Below are positions 1 through 5,787 of a stretch of 40,709 nt of DNA, in pieces (positions within the stretch are counted from its first letter, which is position 1; the number at the start of each line of letters is the position of its first letter). Both the position numbers and the translations under genes were made by a program. The stretch covers positions 1 through 40,709 of IMG/VR virus record IMGVR_UViG_3300032895_000009; one strand, given 5' to 3'. This DNA comes from a virus. The notes beneath the pieces are model-generated. The model did no database searches, had not been told where the DNA came from, and saw nothing but the letters and a program-made list of their open reading frames with translations.

Positions 1-127
1 AAGGTGTTATGCCGCCGCACATAGTTGTAATAGGCGAAGTGAAGGCCGACCGCTGCCTCGAAATTCTCCCGTTTCTTGCTGAAAGCATGAGTCAATCGGG
101 TCAGACGCCTCATGTGAAGCCGCGTTG
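1..127. repeat. Terminal direct repeat, left copy (circular overlap)
   Basis: These 127 bases are identical to 40583-40709. They lie inside the transposase gene, whose reading frame continues without a break when the two ends are joined. A repeat of exactly 127 bases cutting through a gene is what a k=127 de Bruijn assembler leaves on a circular contig. I read it as proof of circularity or circular permutation, not as a biological terminal repeat. Confidence 0.93.
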
Positions 128-743
128 CCGCATTCAGCCGCTCCACATAGCTTGTAGAGATCAGCGCCACATTGGGCCGACCGGAAACGATGGTCTTTTC
201 CACCGATGTGACTTCCGGCGGCCTGTAGCGGTGATTCGACAATTCCTCAGCCGCGTAGACCTTCACAACTTGCCCATAGTCTGCATTCCCGGCAAACGTT
301 TTTTCCATCGCGCTCACATAGGCGTGGAAGCCATCGGTGGAGATTTGGACCCGGTTGCGCATCCGCTTGTTCAGGTCAGAGAGAAAGGCCAGGGCGGTCT
401 TAGAATCCCGTTTGCCTACCTTGAAGGCAGGCACCAATTTCGTCTCGGCGTCAATGGCTGTCCACGTCCAAACATCGCCAAACGTAGGGTCATCACTCGG
501 CATCACGCGGACTTCTTTCTTGCCGATGTATCCCCAAATCTCATCCAGTTCTAGCCGCTCGCAGGGAAGGTTGCGCATTTCGCGGTCCATCATCGCCATG
601 CATCCCTGCCCGATGCGAACCCCAAGGCGCATGATCGTGTCGCGGTGAATGCCTGTCATGCGCTCAATAGAGCGGATGCTCGAACCCTCGGCAAGTGCAG
701 CGATTACCGCGATTTGCTTGTCTATATTCAGGACGTTTGCCAT
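1..743 (-). CDS. IS1-family transposase, N-terminal 247 codons
   Basis: DDE transposase that cuts and joins the ends of the surrounding element. Translation starts at ATG 743 and runs open to base 1; on the circle it continues at 40582 and stops at 40504, giving 273 residues. The N-terminus (IAVIAALAEGSSIRSIERMTG) is a helix-turn-helix of the IS1 InsA type. Next come the first catalytic Asp in ELDEIWGYIGKK, the second in STDGFHAYV and the Glu in SYVERLNAATR. Unlike classic IS1, which needs a frameshift between insA and insB, this is one continuous frame. A TTGACA-17-TACAGT promoter lies just upstream. A plus-strand reading frame over 9-554 is only its antisense shadow. Confidence 0.93.
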   Translation of the reverse strand, partial: MANVLNIDKQIAVIAALAEGSSIRSIERMTGIHRDTIMRLGVRIGQGCMAMMDREMRNLPCERLELDEIWGYIGKKEVRVMPSDDPTFGDVWTWTAIDAETKLVPAFKVGKRDSKTALAFLSDLNKRMRNRVQISTDGFHAYVSAMEKTFAGNADYGQVVKVYAAEELSNHRYRPPEVTSVEKTIVSGRPNVALISTSYVERLNAATRLHMRRLTRLTHAFSKKRENFEAAVGLHFAYYNYVRRHNT

Positions 744-762
744 GCCAAGCCTCGATTTAATA

Positions 763-791
763 ACTGTACTCCAATAATTATGGCCTGTCAA
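763..791 (-). promoter_or_regulatory. Promoter of the transposase operon
   Basis: On the minus strand TTGACA (791-786) is followed by a 17-bp spacer and TACAGT (768-763), close to the sigma-70 consensus. It ends 19 bp before the transposase ATG at 743. It lies inside the 9-bp inverted repeat at 766-806, so a repressor bound there would block it. Confidence 0.65.
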
Positions 792-806
792 GAGTTTTTG
801 GAGTAC
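766..806. repeat. Operator-like inverted repeat over the transposase promoter
   Basis: GTACTCCAA (766-774) and TTGGAGTAC (798-806) are perfect inverted copies separated by 23 bp, placed over the transposase promoter and the start of the divergent passenger gene. The element's own ribbon-helix-helix protein or the transposase N-terminal HTH could bind here; this is inference. Confidence 0.5.
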
Positions 807-1616
807 AATTTTAGAATTATACTGAAAAGATTGGCTTCTAAATACTGGCCTTTGGTATTGCTCCTTATCGCCATCGGAGCAATTCTCTACGTGTCCCGCT
901 ATGCAGAAGACCGTAAGGCAGAACAGCAAAAAGATGCTCAGTCGCGTAGTCCACAGGCCACGGTCACCCCAAATAATGCAGGCAAGAGCACTCAGGAGGC
1001 ACCAAAAGCCGAGCATCACCCAGATTGGATCGACACGTTCGTATGGCCCGAGGGAGCAACTGTATGGGCGCTCTTTTTGACCTTGTTGGTCATCGCTTGG
1101 CAATCGACTGAGGCGCGCGCTGCCACTCAGGCTACAGAGCAAACTGTTAAGGCAAGTCACGATGGCGCGCGTGCGTGGATCGGCGTGCGTGTCTACCAAG
1201 ACAATACTGGCCAAGGGCCTTTTGATGACCTCATCGAGGCTCCAAGAATTTATTGGGAGATTAAGAATTCCGGGCAGACGCCTGCTTTTATCACGGAAGT
1301 TTCCACGCACATCGCTGTACTCAATTCCTTGGATGGCGAACCAGAATTTGAATGGAAGCCTCTTGCGGTCTACACATTCATTGGTGCGCGTATTGCCACT
1401 CAGCATCGCGTGCACATGAGCCACCATGCATTCGACCTGTGCGAAAGAAGGCAAATGTTTCTCAAGATTTATGGAAGGATAAAATACCGCGATGTTTTCG
1501 GGGTGGATCATGAAACCGGATTCAGTTTTCGCTACCGCCCCACCCCCGACGCATCTGATCCGGTGGAACAAGGGTTCTATCAGGAGACTGGAAGCAAATA
1601 CAACTACAATACTTAA
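780..1616 (+). CDS. Passenger membrane protein of the transposon
   Basis: 278 residues if translation begins at ATG 780. There are two transmembrane segments (about 23-38, WPLVLLLIAIGAILYV, and 92-108, ATVWALFLTLLVIAW) joined by a polar linker. A soluble C-terminal domain follows, with the motifs ARAWIGV, IYWEIKNSGQTPAFI and FSFRYRPTPD. Bacterial membrane proteins of unknown function share this layout: a TM pair, an ATQAT heptad stretch, RAW(I/V)xV, then a beta domain with a KNxGxTPA motif. The start is uncertain because no good ribosome site precedes 780 and the transposase promoter overlaps it. A TATACT box at 818-823 could drive a shorter form from TTG 831. The stop lies 10 bp from the inverted repeat. 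The minus strand is also open opposite this gene, probably by chance. Confidence 0.7.
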   Translation: MACQEFLEYNFRIILKRLASKYWPLVLLLIAIGAILYVSRYAEDRKAEQQKDAQSRSPQATVTPNNAGKSTQEAPKAEHHPDWIDTFVWPEGATVWALFLTLLVIAWQSTEARAATQATEQTVKASHDGARAWIGVRVYQDNTGQGPFDDLIEAPRIYWEIKNSGQTPAFITEVSTHIAVLNSLDGEPEFEWKPLAVYTFIGARIATQHRVHMSHHAFDLCERRQMFLKIYGRIKYRDVFGVDHETGFSFRYRPTPDASDPVEQGFYQETGSKYNYNT

Positions 1617-1626
1617 TGCAAGTGTC

Positions 1627-1643
1627 CAAATTAGGACACTACC
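1627..1643. repeat. Terminal inverted repeat, right end of transposon
   Basis: CAAATTAGGACACTACC is the perfect reverse complement of 39714-39730. It lies 10 bp past the stop of the passenger membrane gene and abuts the repeat-containing phage gene at codon 56. The innermost 15 bp are certain element sequence; the outer CC could by chance be target sequence. Confidence 0.85.
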
Positions 1644-1811
1644 CTTCGCGCTGCCGTAGAACCGCAGGTCGCCGCCCACGCTGGTCAGGGCATCGAGCTT
1701 CGCGCTGCCGTCGAGCAGCAGCTCGCCGCTAAAATCGCCGGAAACCTCGGCTGCATCGATGAGGCGCCACTGCCGGTCCGGATTGTCGCGCGTGTAAATT
1801 CCGCTTTTCAT
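1644..1811 (-). pseudogene. 5' part of a repeat-containing phage gene, cut by the transposon
   Basis: ATG 1811 follows a good AGGAGAG ribosome site just after rusA. The 56 remaining codons contain an 18-residue repeat (LDGSAKLDALTSVGGDL, then LRFYGSAK), visible at DNA level as CTTCGCGCTGCCGT at 1644-1657 and again at 1698-1711. Leucine-rich beta-solenoid-like repeats of this GSAKLDALTSVGG type are known from phage proteins of unknown function. The transposon begins exactly after a SAK codon triplet. Reading into the element stays open, so a fused product is possible. The likely 3' remainder is at 39563-39713. Confidence 0.7.
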
Positions 1812-1830
1812 GTTCGATCTCTCCTGTGGA

Positions 1831-2226
1831 TTATTTTTCAAAAAACTGCTCCTGTGGGCTCTTCACGATGATCACCGTCCTGGGGTTCAGGGCGTCATAG
1901 CGCCGGTGCCCGTGGAAATCGTCGATCAGCGAATCGTCTTCAATTGCGCCGCACTTCGTGAGGGCGTCAAAGATGCACTTGGCAAAGTTGTCCGTATCTC
2001 TGCGCCGCCGATCCGGGAGGAAAACGACGTACTGGACTTCCAGGGCCAGCCCGCGGATCAGCCTGCCGGCATTCACCGCAGCCACGGCGCTCCACCAAGC
2101 CTTCGCTTCCTCGGTCGGATATACCTGCACGAACGGCTTTCCGCGCCTGGGCGTAACCACCCGGTAGCGGTTGTAGTGGCCGCAACTCGGCGGGATCAGA
2201 GGCACGACCAACCGGAGTTCGTTCAT
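1831..2226 (-). CDS. rusA: RusA-like Holliday junction resolvase
   Basis: 131 residues, normal for RusA, a metal-dependent endonuclease that resolves four-way DNA junctions in the cytoplasm. The diagnostic segment is RRRDTDNFAKCIFDAL (about 74-89), with the two metal-binding aspartates D77 and D79 and the basic residue K83. It is followed by the acidic EDDSLIDD (96-103) that supplies the third acidic ligand. The N-terminus (VPLIPPSCGHYNRY) matches the family's beta-strand with conserved proline. The gene is the last intact one before the transposon-split gene. It belongs with the exonuclease and ERF genes to a recombination module that would process replicated concatemers. Confidence 0.93.
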   Translation of the reverse strand: MNELRLVVPLIPPSCGHYNRYRVVTPRRGKPFVQVYPTEEAKAWWSAVAAVNAGRLIRGLALEVQYVVFLPDRRRRDTDNFAKCIFDALTKCGAIEDDSLIDDFHGHRRYDALNPRTVIIVKSPQEQFFEK

Positions 2227-2513
2227 GCGACGGTTACTCCTGTCTTGAAAGGATTAAATACATACCGTAGTAACCGTAGGGCCTGTGGAAAATTAGGAAA
2301 ACGAGGGCACAATACTCATTCTCCGCGACTTAACGATGGGCAAACCTGTGGAAATTTCTGTGGATCGTTTGTGGAAAATTTTAAGAACTAGGGTGTAACT
2401 CCAAGTTCCAGTAGAGCTTTTCCACATATTCACAAACACCTTCCTCCACCCCTTGTGGAAATTTCGGAAATCGCGTGCCGGATTCGGCATATCTCATTGA
2501 AATCATTACCTGC
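2227..2513. other. Box-rich intergenic region, candidate replication origin
   Basis: This is the largest gap inside the recombination operon and is richer in A+T than its flanks. It holds at least six copies of TGTGGAAA/T or its complement: 2284-2292, 2347-2355, 2370-2378, 2418-2426 (TTTTCCACA), 2454-2462 and, just inside the next gene, 2531-2539; TGTGGATCG at 2359 is related. TTTTCCACA fits the loose DnaA box TTWTNCACA. A perfect DnaA box TGTGGATAA lies at 3022-3030 in the exonuclease gene. A reading frame at 2293-2490 has no recognisable features and was not called. Confidence 0.45.
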
Positions 2514-2837
2514 CTATTTCTTGCCGGCATTGTGGAAATCGTTGTAGAGAATTCTTCGGCTGCCTTTGGCTAGATTGCACCTCAGATGTGCCGCGCCGTT
2601 CTGCCACCGACCCCCGGGGAGAACGATCCGGTCATCCCGTTTCGACCCGCCCATACCTCTTCCGTTCTCATGCTCAAAGGTCGCCTCGGCATCGGAAAGC
2701 GGCAGCCGGCAGAGGCAGCATTTGCCCTTCTGGCGCTTCAGCATGGCCAGCAGGCGCAGCTTGTACTCGAGCTTGCCGGCGGCGCTCCGAAGGCAAATCT
2801 CTCGCCCGTCGCGTGTGACTCTGATCGCGTCCCTCAC
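2514..2837 (-). CDS. HNH endonuclease-like protein
   Basis: 107 residues. The core has a CCLC pair (about 40-43), then TFEHENGRGMGG with the first HNH His, and NGAAHLRCNLAKGSR near the C-terminus. In the HNH family that last stretch supplies the Asn and second His of the beta-beta-alpha metal nuclease fold. The start overlaps the end of the exonuclease gene by an ATGA junction, so the two are probably co-translated. Placed between exonuclease and RusA, it may act in DNA processing or recombination; a free-standing homing-type nuclease is the alternative. Its C-terminal codons contain one of the TGTGGAAAT boxes. Confidence 0.8.
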   Translation of the reverse strand: MRDAIRVTRDGREICLRSAAGKLEYKLRLLAMLKRQKGKCCLCRLPLSDAEATFEHENGRGMGGSKRDDRIVLPGGRWQNGAAHLRCNLAKGSRRILYNDFHNAGKK

Positions 2838-3607
2838 GGCACGTCCGTCTTTACATCGTCAAGGTAGGAAAAATCTTCGCTGGCTGGATCGAAGTGGCCT
2901 GATTCCGGCGCTGGCGCGGCCTTTACTGCGCGCGGCTCGCCGCGCATGTAGCGTTCGGCTAAAAGGCTTACCAGCGCTGTCGCCTCGGCCATCACGGAGG
3001 TCGCGGCTTCCTCCATCTCCCTGTGGATAACGGGATCGGCCACCAGCCGCTTGCGAAAGAGCCGGAATTCTTCAGGCAGCTCGGGATAAAGATCACCAGG
3101 CGCGTAGCTCACGAAATCCCACCACTGGCGCTCACAGCACAGCATCCCGCACTGCATCTGGGGAACGTATTCCTCCGGGATCCGATCTTCGACGAGATAC
3201 CGCTGGTGCGTCGCCAGCAGTGGAACCTTGATTTCGAGACCGCCGTCCAATCTGATGAGCCCATCAGGCGAAGCACCAAGAAAATCGAGTGTTGGGTGGA
3301 GCACAAAGCCGGTCTGCTCAACGTCGGTTCCCGTGCTCTGCCAGTATTCGATCCGAGCCTCATTTTCGTACTGCGTGCCGAGCTCCATCGCTTTTGAGAC
3401 GTAGTGCTCCGCCGGCACGCGGGTGATGAGCTCCCAGGCGATTTCGCGGACGTAGTTATCGTGGTCCGCTGCCCAGTCACCGGCCTTTTTGTCGCCAGAG
3501 GCTCGTTTCAGCTTCGCCATGGCACGGCCGATCTCGGACGCGGTGACCCTGCCGACGCGGGCCTGGAACCACTCGTGGCAGTTCTGCTCGGGGCAAGCGA
3601 TCCTCAT
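2834..3607 (-). CDS. YqaJ/lambda-type recombination exonuclease
   Basis: 257 residues, usual for the family. It digests one strand of duplex DNA ends to expose single strands for the annealing protein encoded directly upstream. Motifs in order: GRVTASEIG (about 19-27), GTQYENEAR (77-85), GASPDGL (111-117) with the catalytic Asp, LEIKVP (124-129) with the E-x-K pair of the PD-(D/E)xK fold, and EEYVPQMQCGM (145-155) with the conserved Gln. The C-terminal tail (after about 215) is acidic and variable. It overlaps the ERF gene by four bases and the HNH gene by four, a typical coupled recombination pair. Confidence 0.93.
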   Translation of the reverse strand: MRIACPEQNCHEWFQARVGRVTASEIGRAMAKLKRASGDKKAGDWAADHDNYVREIAWELITRVPAEHYVSKAMELGTQYENEARIEYWQSTGTDVEQTGFVLHPTLDFLGASPDGLIRLDGGLEIKVPLLATHQRYLVEDRIPEEYVPQMQCGMLCCERQWWDFVSYAPGDLYPELPEEFRLFRKRLVADPVIHREMEEAATSVMAEATALVSLLAERYMRGEPRAVKAAPAPESGHFDPASEDFSYLDDVKTDVP

Positions 3608-4491
3608 CGGGCACCCTCCGCGAACTCTTTCTTCAGGGCTTCGTAGACGGCCGTCAGGCGTTGCTTTGCCTGATTGTCGCGGAGGGCCTTGGCCTTGGAG
3701 TACGCCTCTCCAAAGGCTTGCTTGAGGCCATCGAAGGTAGGAGCGTTATTGAGCGCATCGATGTGCTCCTGCAGGGTCTCAGGGGACATCCCAGCGTCGG
3801 TCTCGGCCGGCGTCTTCCCGTCAGTGTCCGGCATAGCTGCAACCAAACCCGTCGCTGCGCAGAACGTGTACTTTTCGAGATAGCTCAAGGTTGAGCCGAT
3901 GGACTGAAGATCGTTCTTTGCGCCCGAAGTGTCGAGCGGCGAAGAGAGCGGTTGGCCTGGGCGCTCGTAAAGACCGTACCGAAGCAGGCAGCGCATTTTG
4001 ATCCGGCCGTTTTCCTCCGTGTGCTCGTAAGACCAGGTGATTCCCCGCTGGGCCATCAACGGCATTGCCTCTTCGCAGTAAGCGGCCAAATCCGCGTAGC
4101 TGTAGTCGAAGGCGTATTCCCGTCCCGACCCCTTGGCGATGCCCTGCATCTTCCCCGTGCGGTTTTTGACGATCCGGGGCGGATTCTTTTTGAAATCAGC
4201 CATCGCCTCGGCAAAAGCTCGCTCATCCTGCATTTCCTGCATGTCGCGCTGGCCCTTAACGTAGATTTCCATCAGAGCCTTGGCCGCTTCCGGGCTGAGA
4301 TTAGGATTCGAGGCGAACCGCTCCATTAGGCCAAGGATCGGGTCGGCCGGAACGTCCTCGGGCTTCGCCAGGGCGGCGCTGCGCTTTTCCACAGTGACGA
4401 TCTCAGTTTCCGGCATGGCTGCCTCGAATCTCCGCATCGCGCCGGCAGTAAGCTGCCCAGCCGGGATCGCAGGGAAAGATTGCTCGCTCAC
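3604..4491 (-). CDS. erf: ERF-family single-strand annealing protein
   Basis: 295 residues from GTG 4491. It anneals complementary single strands during phage recombination and genome circularisation, working with the exonuclease downstream. The signature SIGSTLSYLEKYTFCAATGL at 197-216 matches the ERF motif of the form Q-x-x-G-S-x-x-x-Y-x-x-R/K-Y-x-x-C-x-x-x-G. Before it come ADFKKNPPRIVKNR and a Tyr-rich FDYSYADLAAYC stretch typical of the domain. The C-terminal 70 residues are helical and charged. The first 89 bases overlap the preceding small gene in another frame; no strong ribosome site is visible at 4491, so coupling or a later start is possible. Confidence 0.9.
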   Translation of the reverse strand: MSEQSFPAIPAGQLTAGAMRRFEAAMPETEIVTVEKRSAALAKPEDVPADPILGLMERFASNPNLSPEAAKALMEIYVKGQRDMQEMQDERAFAEAMADFKKNPPRIVKNRTGKMQGIAKGSGREYAFDYSYADLAAYCEEAMPLMAQRGITWSYEHTEENGRIKMRCLLRYGLYERPGQPLSSPLDTSGAKNDLQSIGSTLSYLEKYTFCAATGLVAAMPDTDGKTPAETDAGMSPETLQEHIDALNNAPTFDGLKQAFGEAYSKAKALRDNQAKQRLTAVYEALKKEFAEGAR

Positions 4492-4636
4492 CGATGCCGC
4501 GGCAGCCTAGCCGCGCGATGCGCTGAAAGATTTCCATGGCCTGCACGCGGCGCGGATTACGCCAGAATTCATTCACTGTGCCGCGTGTCATCAGCTCGAA
4601 ACTACGACGGCGCAAGGATTCAAGATCGTATTTCAT
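4403..4636 (-). CDS. Small protein of unknown function
   Basis: 77 residues, basic and Arg-rich, beginning MKYDLESLRRRSFELM. The start at 4636 follows a GAAAGGA ribosome site and lies 9 bp after the stop of the upstream 34-residue gene. It overlaps the ERF gene by 89 bp in a different frame, an unusually long overlap, so the C-terminal third may be less constrained. No recognised domain. The position at the head of the recombination genes suggests an early accessory role; that is only context. Confidence 0.55.
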   Translation of the reverse strand: MKYDLESLRRRSFELMTRGTVNEFWRNPRRVQAMEIFQRIARLGCRGIGERAIFPCDPGWAAYCRRDAEIRGSHAGN

Positions 4637-4645
4637 AAATTCCTT

Positions 4646-4750
4646 TCACCACGCAAGCAGGACCGCGAGCAGCGCGGCAGCTAACGCCACCAGCGCTCGC
4701 GCGGCGATCTCGGTGTAGTCCGGTTTGGGCTTATCGGTCCAGGGGTACAT
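4646..4750 (-). CDS. 34-residue single-pass membrane protein
   Basis: ATG 4750 follows GAAGGGCACC, a usable ribosome site. The product starts MYPWTDKPKPDYTEIAARA and ends in one hydrophobic helix (LVALAAALLAVLLAW), so it would be N-in or N-out with a short tail. It lies 8 bp after the next upstream gene and 9 bp before the following one. Its small size and position in a run of short membrane proteins resemble phage early peptides that modify the host membrane or block superinfection; function unknown. Confidence 0.55.
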   Translation of the reverse strand: MYPWTDKPKPDYTEIAARALVALAAALLAVLLAW

Positions 4751-4758
4751 GGTGCCCT

Positions 4759-4932
4759 TCAGTTTGCGCGAAGCGCCGCCTTGATGCTGACGAGCGTCCG
4801 GAACACGAAGTCCCAGGCACGGTAGGAAATCCAGGCTGCGCCCAAAAACGAGGCGAGCAGCGAAACGGCGGGCAGCATGCTCATCTGCCGGCCTTGATTT
4901 TGCGCTTGCTCAAAAGTGCGGAATCGGTACAT
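4759..4932 (-). CDS. 57-residue membrane protein of unknown function
   Basis: ATG 4932 follows GAGAGGAG, a strong ribosome site, and this decides the start over the longer frame reaching 5142. The sequence begins MYRFRTFEQAQNQGRQMSML and contains one hydrophobic segment (LPAVSLLASFLGAAWISY, about 19-36), then a short basic tail. It overlaps the upstream small gene by 52 bp in another frame. Not a known family to me. Confidence 0.55.
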   Translation of the reverse strand: MYRFRTFEQAQNQGRQMSMLPAVSLLASFLGAAWISYRAWDFVFRTLVSIKAALRAN

Positions 4933-5078
4933 GGGGATTCTCCTCTCGGAGAAACAACGCAGGTGGGGGAGGGGAAAAGCAAGCCTACAATGCAATTGAG
5001 GAGGGCCACACCTACGGCCGTCCCGATCCCGAGCCCCTGGGTCCGTCCGGCGAGGTATCCGTCTATGAGGTTGCCCAT
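4881..5078 (-). CDS. 65-residue membrane protein, first gene of the minus operon
   Basis: ATG 5078 with AGGAGCAGCC just upstream. The N-terminus MGNLIDGYLAGRTQG is glycine-rich and leads into a single transmembrane helix (LGIGTAVGVALLNCIVGLLF, about 16-35), then a polar, basic tail. As the first gene after the divergent promoter region it should be the earliest product of the leftward operon. Glycine-zipper-like spacing in the helix could allow oligomerisation; that is inference. A longer in-frame start at 5168 is less likely because it would pass the promoter. Confidence 0.55.
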   Translation of the reverse strand: MGNLIDGYLAGRTQGLGIGTAVGVALLNCIVGLLFPSPTCVVSPRGESPCTDSALLSKRKIKAGR

Positions 5079-5100
5079 GGCTGCTCCTGATCGTGAGTCC

Positions 5101-5129
5101 AAGGTAGCGCCGCGCGAGAGCAAAGTCAA
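5101..5129 (-). promoter_or_regulatory. Leftward promoter of the recombination operon
   Basis: On the minus strand TTGACT (5129-5124), a 17-bp spacer and TACCTT (5106-5101) form a reasonable sigma-70 promoter. It ends 22 bp before ATG 5078. It lies in the only region between divergent gene blocks, so it is the natural early control point. Confidence 0.5.
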
Positions 5130-5161
5130 CACCTTTTTGCATAATTTGCGAAACTTTCGTA

Positions 5162-5187
5162 TTGACACGTTTGTGCTATAGTGCTAC
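5162..5187 (+). promoter_or_regulatory. Possible rightward promoter or operator
   Basis: TTGACA at 5162-5167 faces the rightward genes, followed by GTGCTATAGTGCTA (5174-5187), a near-tandem repeat of GTGCTA. No -10 box at ideal spacing is visible, so this may need an activator, or the tandem GTGCTA may be a binding site, for example for the ribbon-helix-helix protein encoded 10 bp further on. Confidence 0.3.
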
Positions 5188-5196
5188 GGTTCGGGC

Positions 5197-5343
5197 ATGG
5201 CAGATTTGCGCATACCGGACGTGGACGGCGACCTGCAGGCTCGGCTCAAAGCCGGAGCGGCCATGGCGAAAATGACGCTCAAGGCTTTTATCGTGGAATT
5301 GCTTACCAAGGCATTGAAGGAACGGGAAACGGCAGCGCCGTGA
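5197..5343 (+). CDS. Ribbon-helix-helix DNA-binding protein
   Basis: 48 residues, beginning MADLRIPDVDGDLQARLKAG. A short N-terminal strand (LRIPDVD) precedes two helices, with TLKAFIVELLTKALKERE as the second. This is the layout of Arc/FitA-type ribbon-helix-helix repressors, which dimerise and read DNA through the beta-strand. It is the first gene of the rightward cluster, 10 bp after a tandem GTGCTA repeat, so autorepression or control of the divergent promoters is the simplest role. Its TGA shares bases with the GTG of the next gene (GTGA). No partner toxin is evident, arguing against a plain antitoxin. Confidence 0.65.
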   Translation: MADLRIPDVDGDLQARLKAGAAMAKMTLKAFIVELLTKALKERETAAP

Positions 5344-5750
5344 GCAGCCGCGCCTTATCGACCGTCACCCAGCGCGTCTGCGCCTGTGGCTGCAATGGTG
5401 TTTTCCGCCCCACCTTTCCTGGCTCCCAGTTCAAGCGCGGACATAAACCGAAAAAAGCGGCTCCCGCTGGGGCTCCAATTCCGCCGGCCGAGGCCGAACG
5501 CGCATGCCTGAACTACCGGCTGGCGCTTCAGGATGCCGAGAAAGAGCTGCGAAGCGTGGTCGATACGATTGATTCGATAGATGATGAGATCGAGAAGCAC
5601 CGGGACGAGATATGGCGCCTGCAAGAGCTCAAAGACGGCGCGACCGCCCGGCACGCGCAGATGGTTGCGATCAGCGACGGCCTCAAAGCAGTTCTCGCCG
5701 CTGGGCCCAAAGTCCAAGTGCTGCGCGAGCATCCGCTGCGGCAGGCGTGA
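5340..5750 (+). CDS. Cys-rich, coiled-coil protein of unknown function
   Basis: 136 residues from GTG 5340, chosen because it overlaps the stop of the preceding gene by four bases; the frame is open back to 5181 but that would cross the promoter region. The N-terminal stretch QRVCACGCNGVF with FKRGHKP resembles the C-x-C-G-C ... F-x-x-GH zinc knuckle found at the start of many small phage proteins. The middle (about 58-105) is a long charged helix (EKELRSVVDTIDSIDDEIEK), likely a coiled coil. Probably a DNA- or protein-binding factor; no known family name. Confidence 0.6.
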   Translation: MSSRALSTVTQRVCACGCNGVFRPTFPGSQFKRGHKPKKAAPAGAPIPPAEAERACLNYRLALQDAEKELRSVVDTIDSIDDEIEKHRDEIWRLQELKDGATARHAQMVAISDGLKAVLAAGPKVQVLREHPLRQA

Positions 5751-5787
5751 AGTCGAAAAGCCGACGAGCGCGGCGCAGGAGGGAAGC

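Larger units (their letters stand above)
1..1643. mobile_element. IS1-family transposon with passenger genes, right part
   Basis: Together with 39714-40582 this forms a 2,512-bp element across the circle junction. It is bounded by 17-bp perfect inverted repeats at 1627-1643 and 39714-39730. This part holds the 5' nine-tenths of the transposase gene (minus strand) and a divergent membrane-protein gene (plus strand) that ends 10 bp before the inverted repeat. The interior looks visibly richer in A+T than the surrounding phage genes. No 8- or 9-bp target duplication is present: the outer flanks read CTTCGCGC on the right and GATCGGAC on the left. Confidence 0.8.

Noticed and set aside
9-554. Plus-strand reading frame of 181 codons at the window start
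   Set aside because: It is the antisense of the IS1-family transposase, whose minus-strand frame has DDE motifs and continues across the circular junction.
1-1811. Minus-strand frame open from 1811 through the transposon end into the transposase
   Set aside because: The open stretch 744-1643 is exactly antisense to the passenger membrane gene, codon for codon, and carries no motif. A fused product is possible but the transposase has its own promoter and ATG at 743.
2293-2490. 65-codon minus-strand frame in the box-rich gap
   Set aside because: Made largely of the repeated TGTGGAAA boxes, with no ribosome site or recognisable features.
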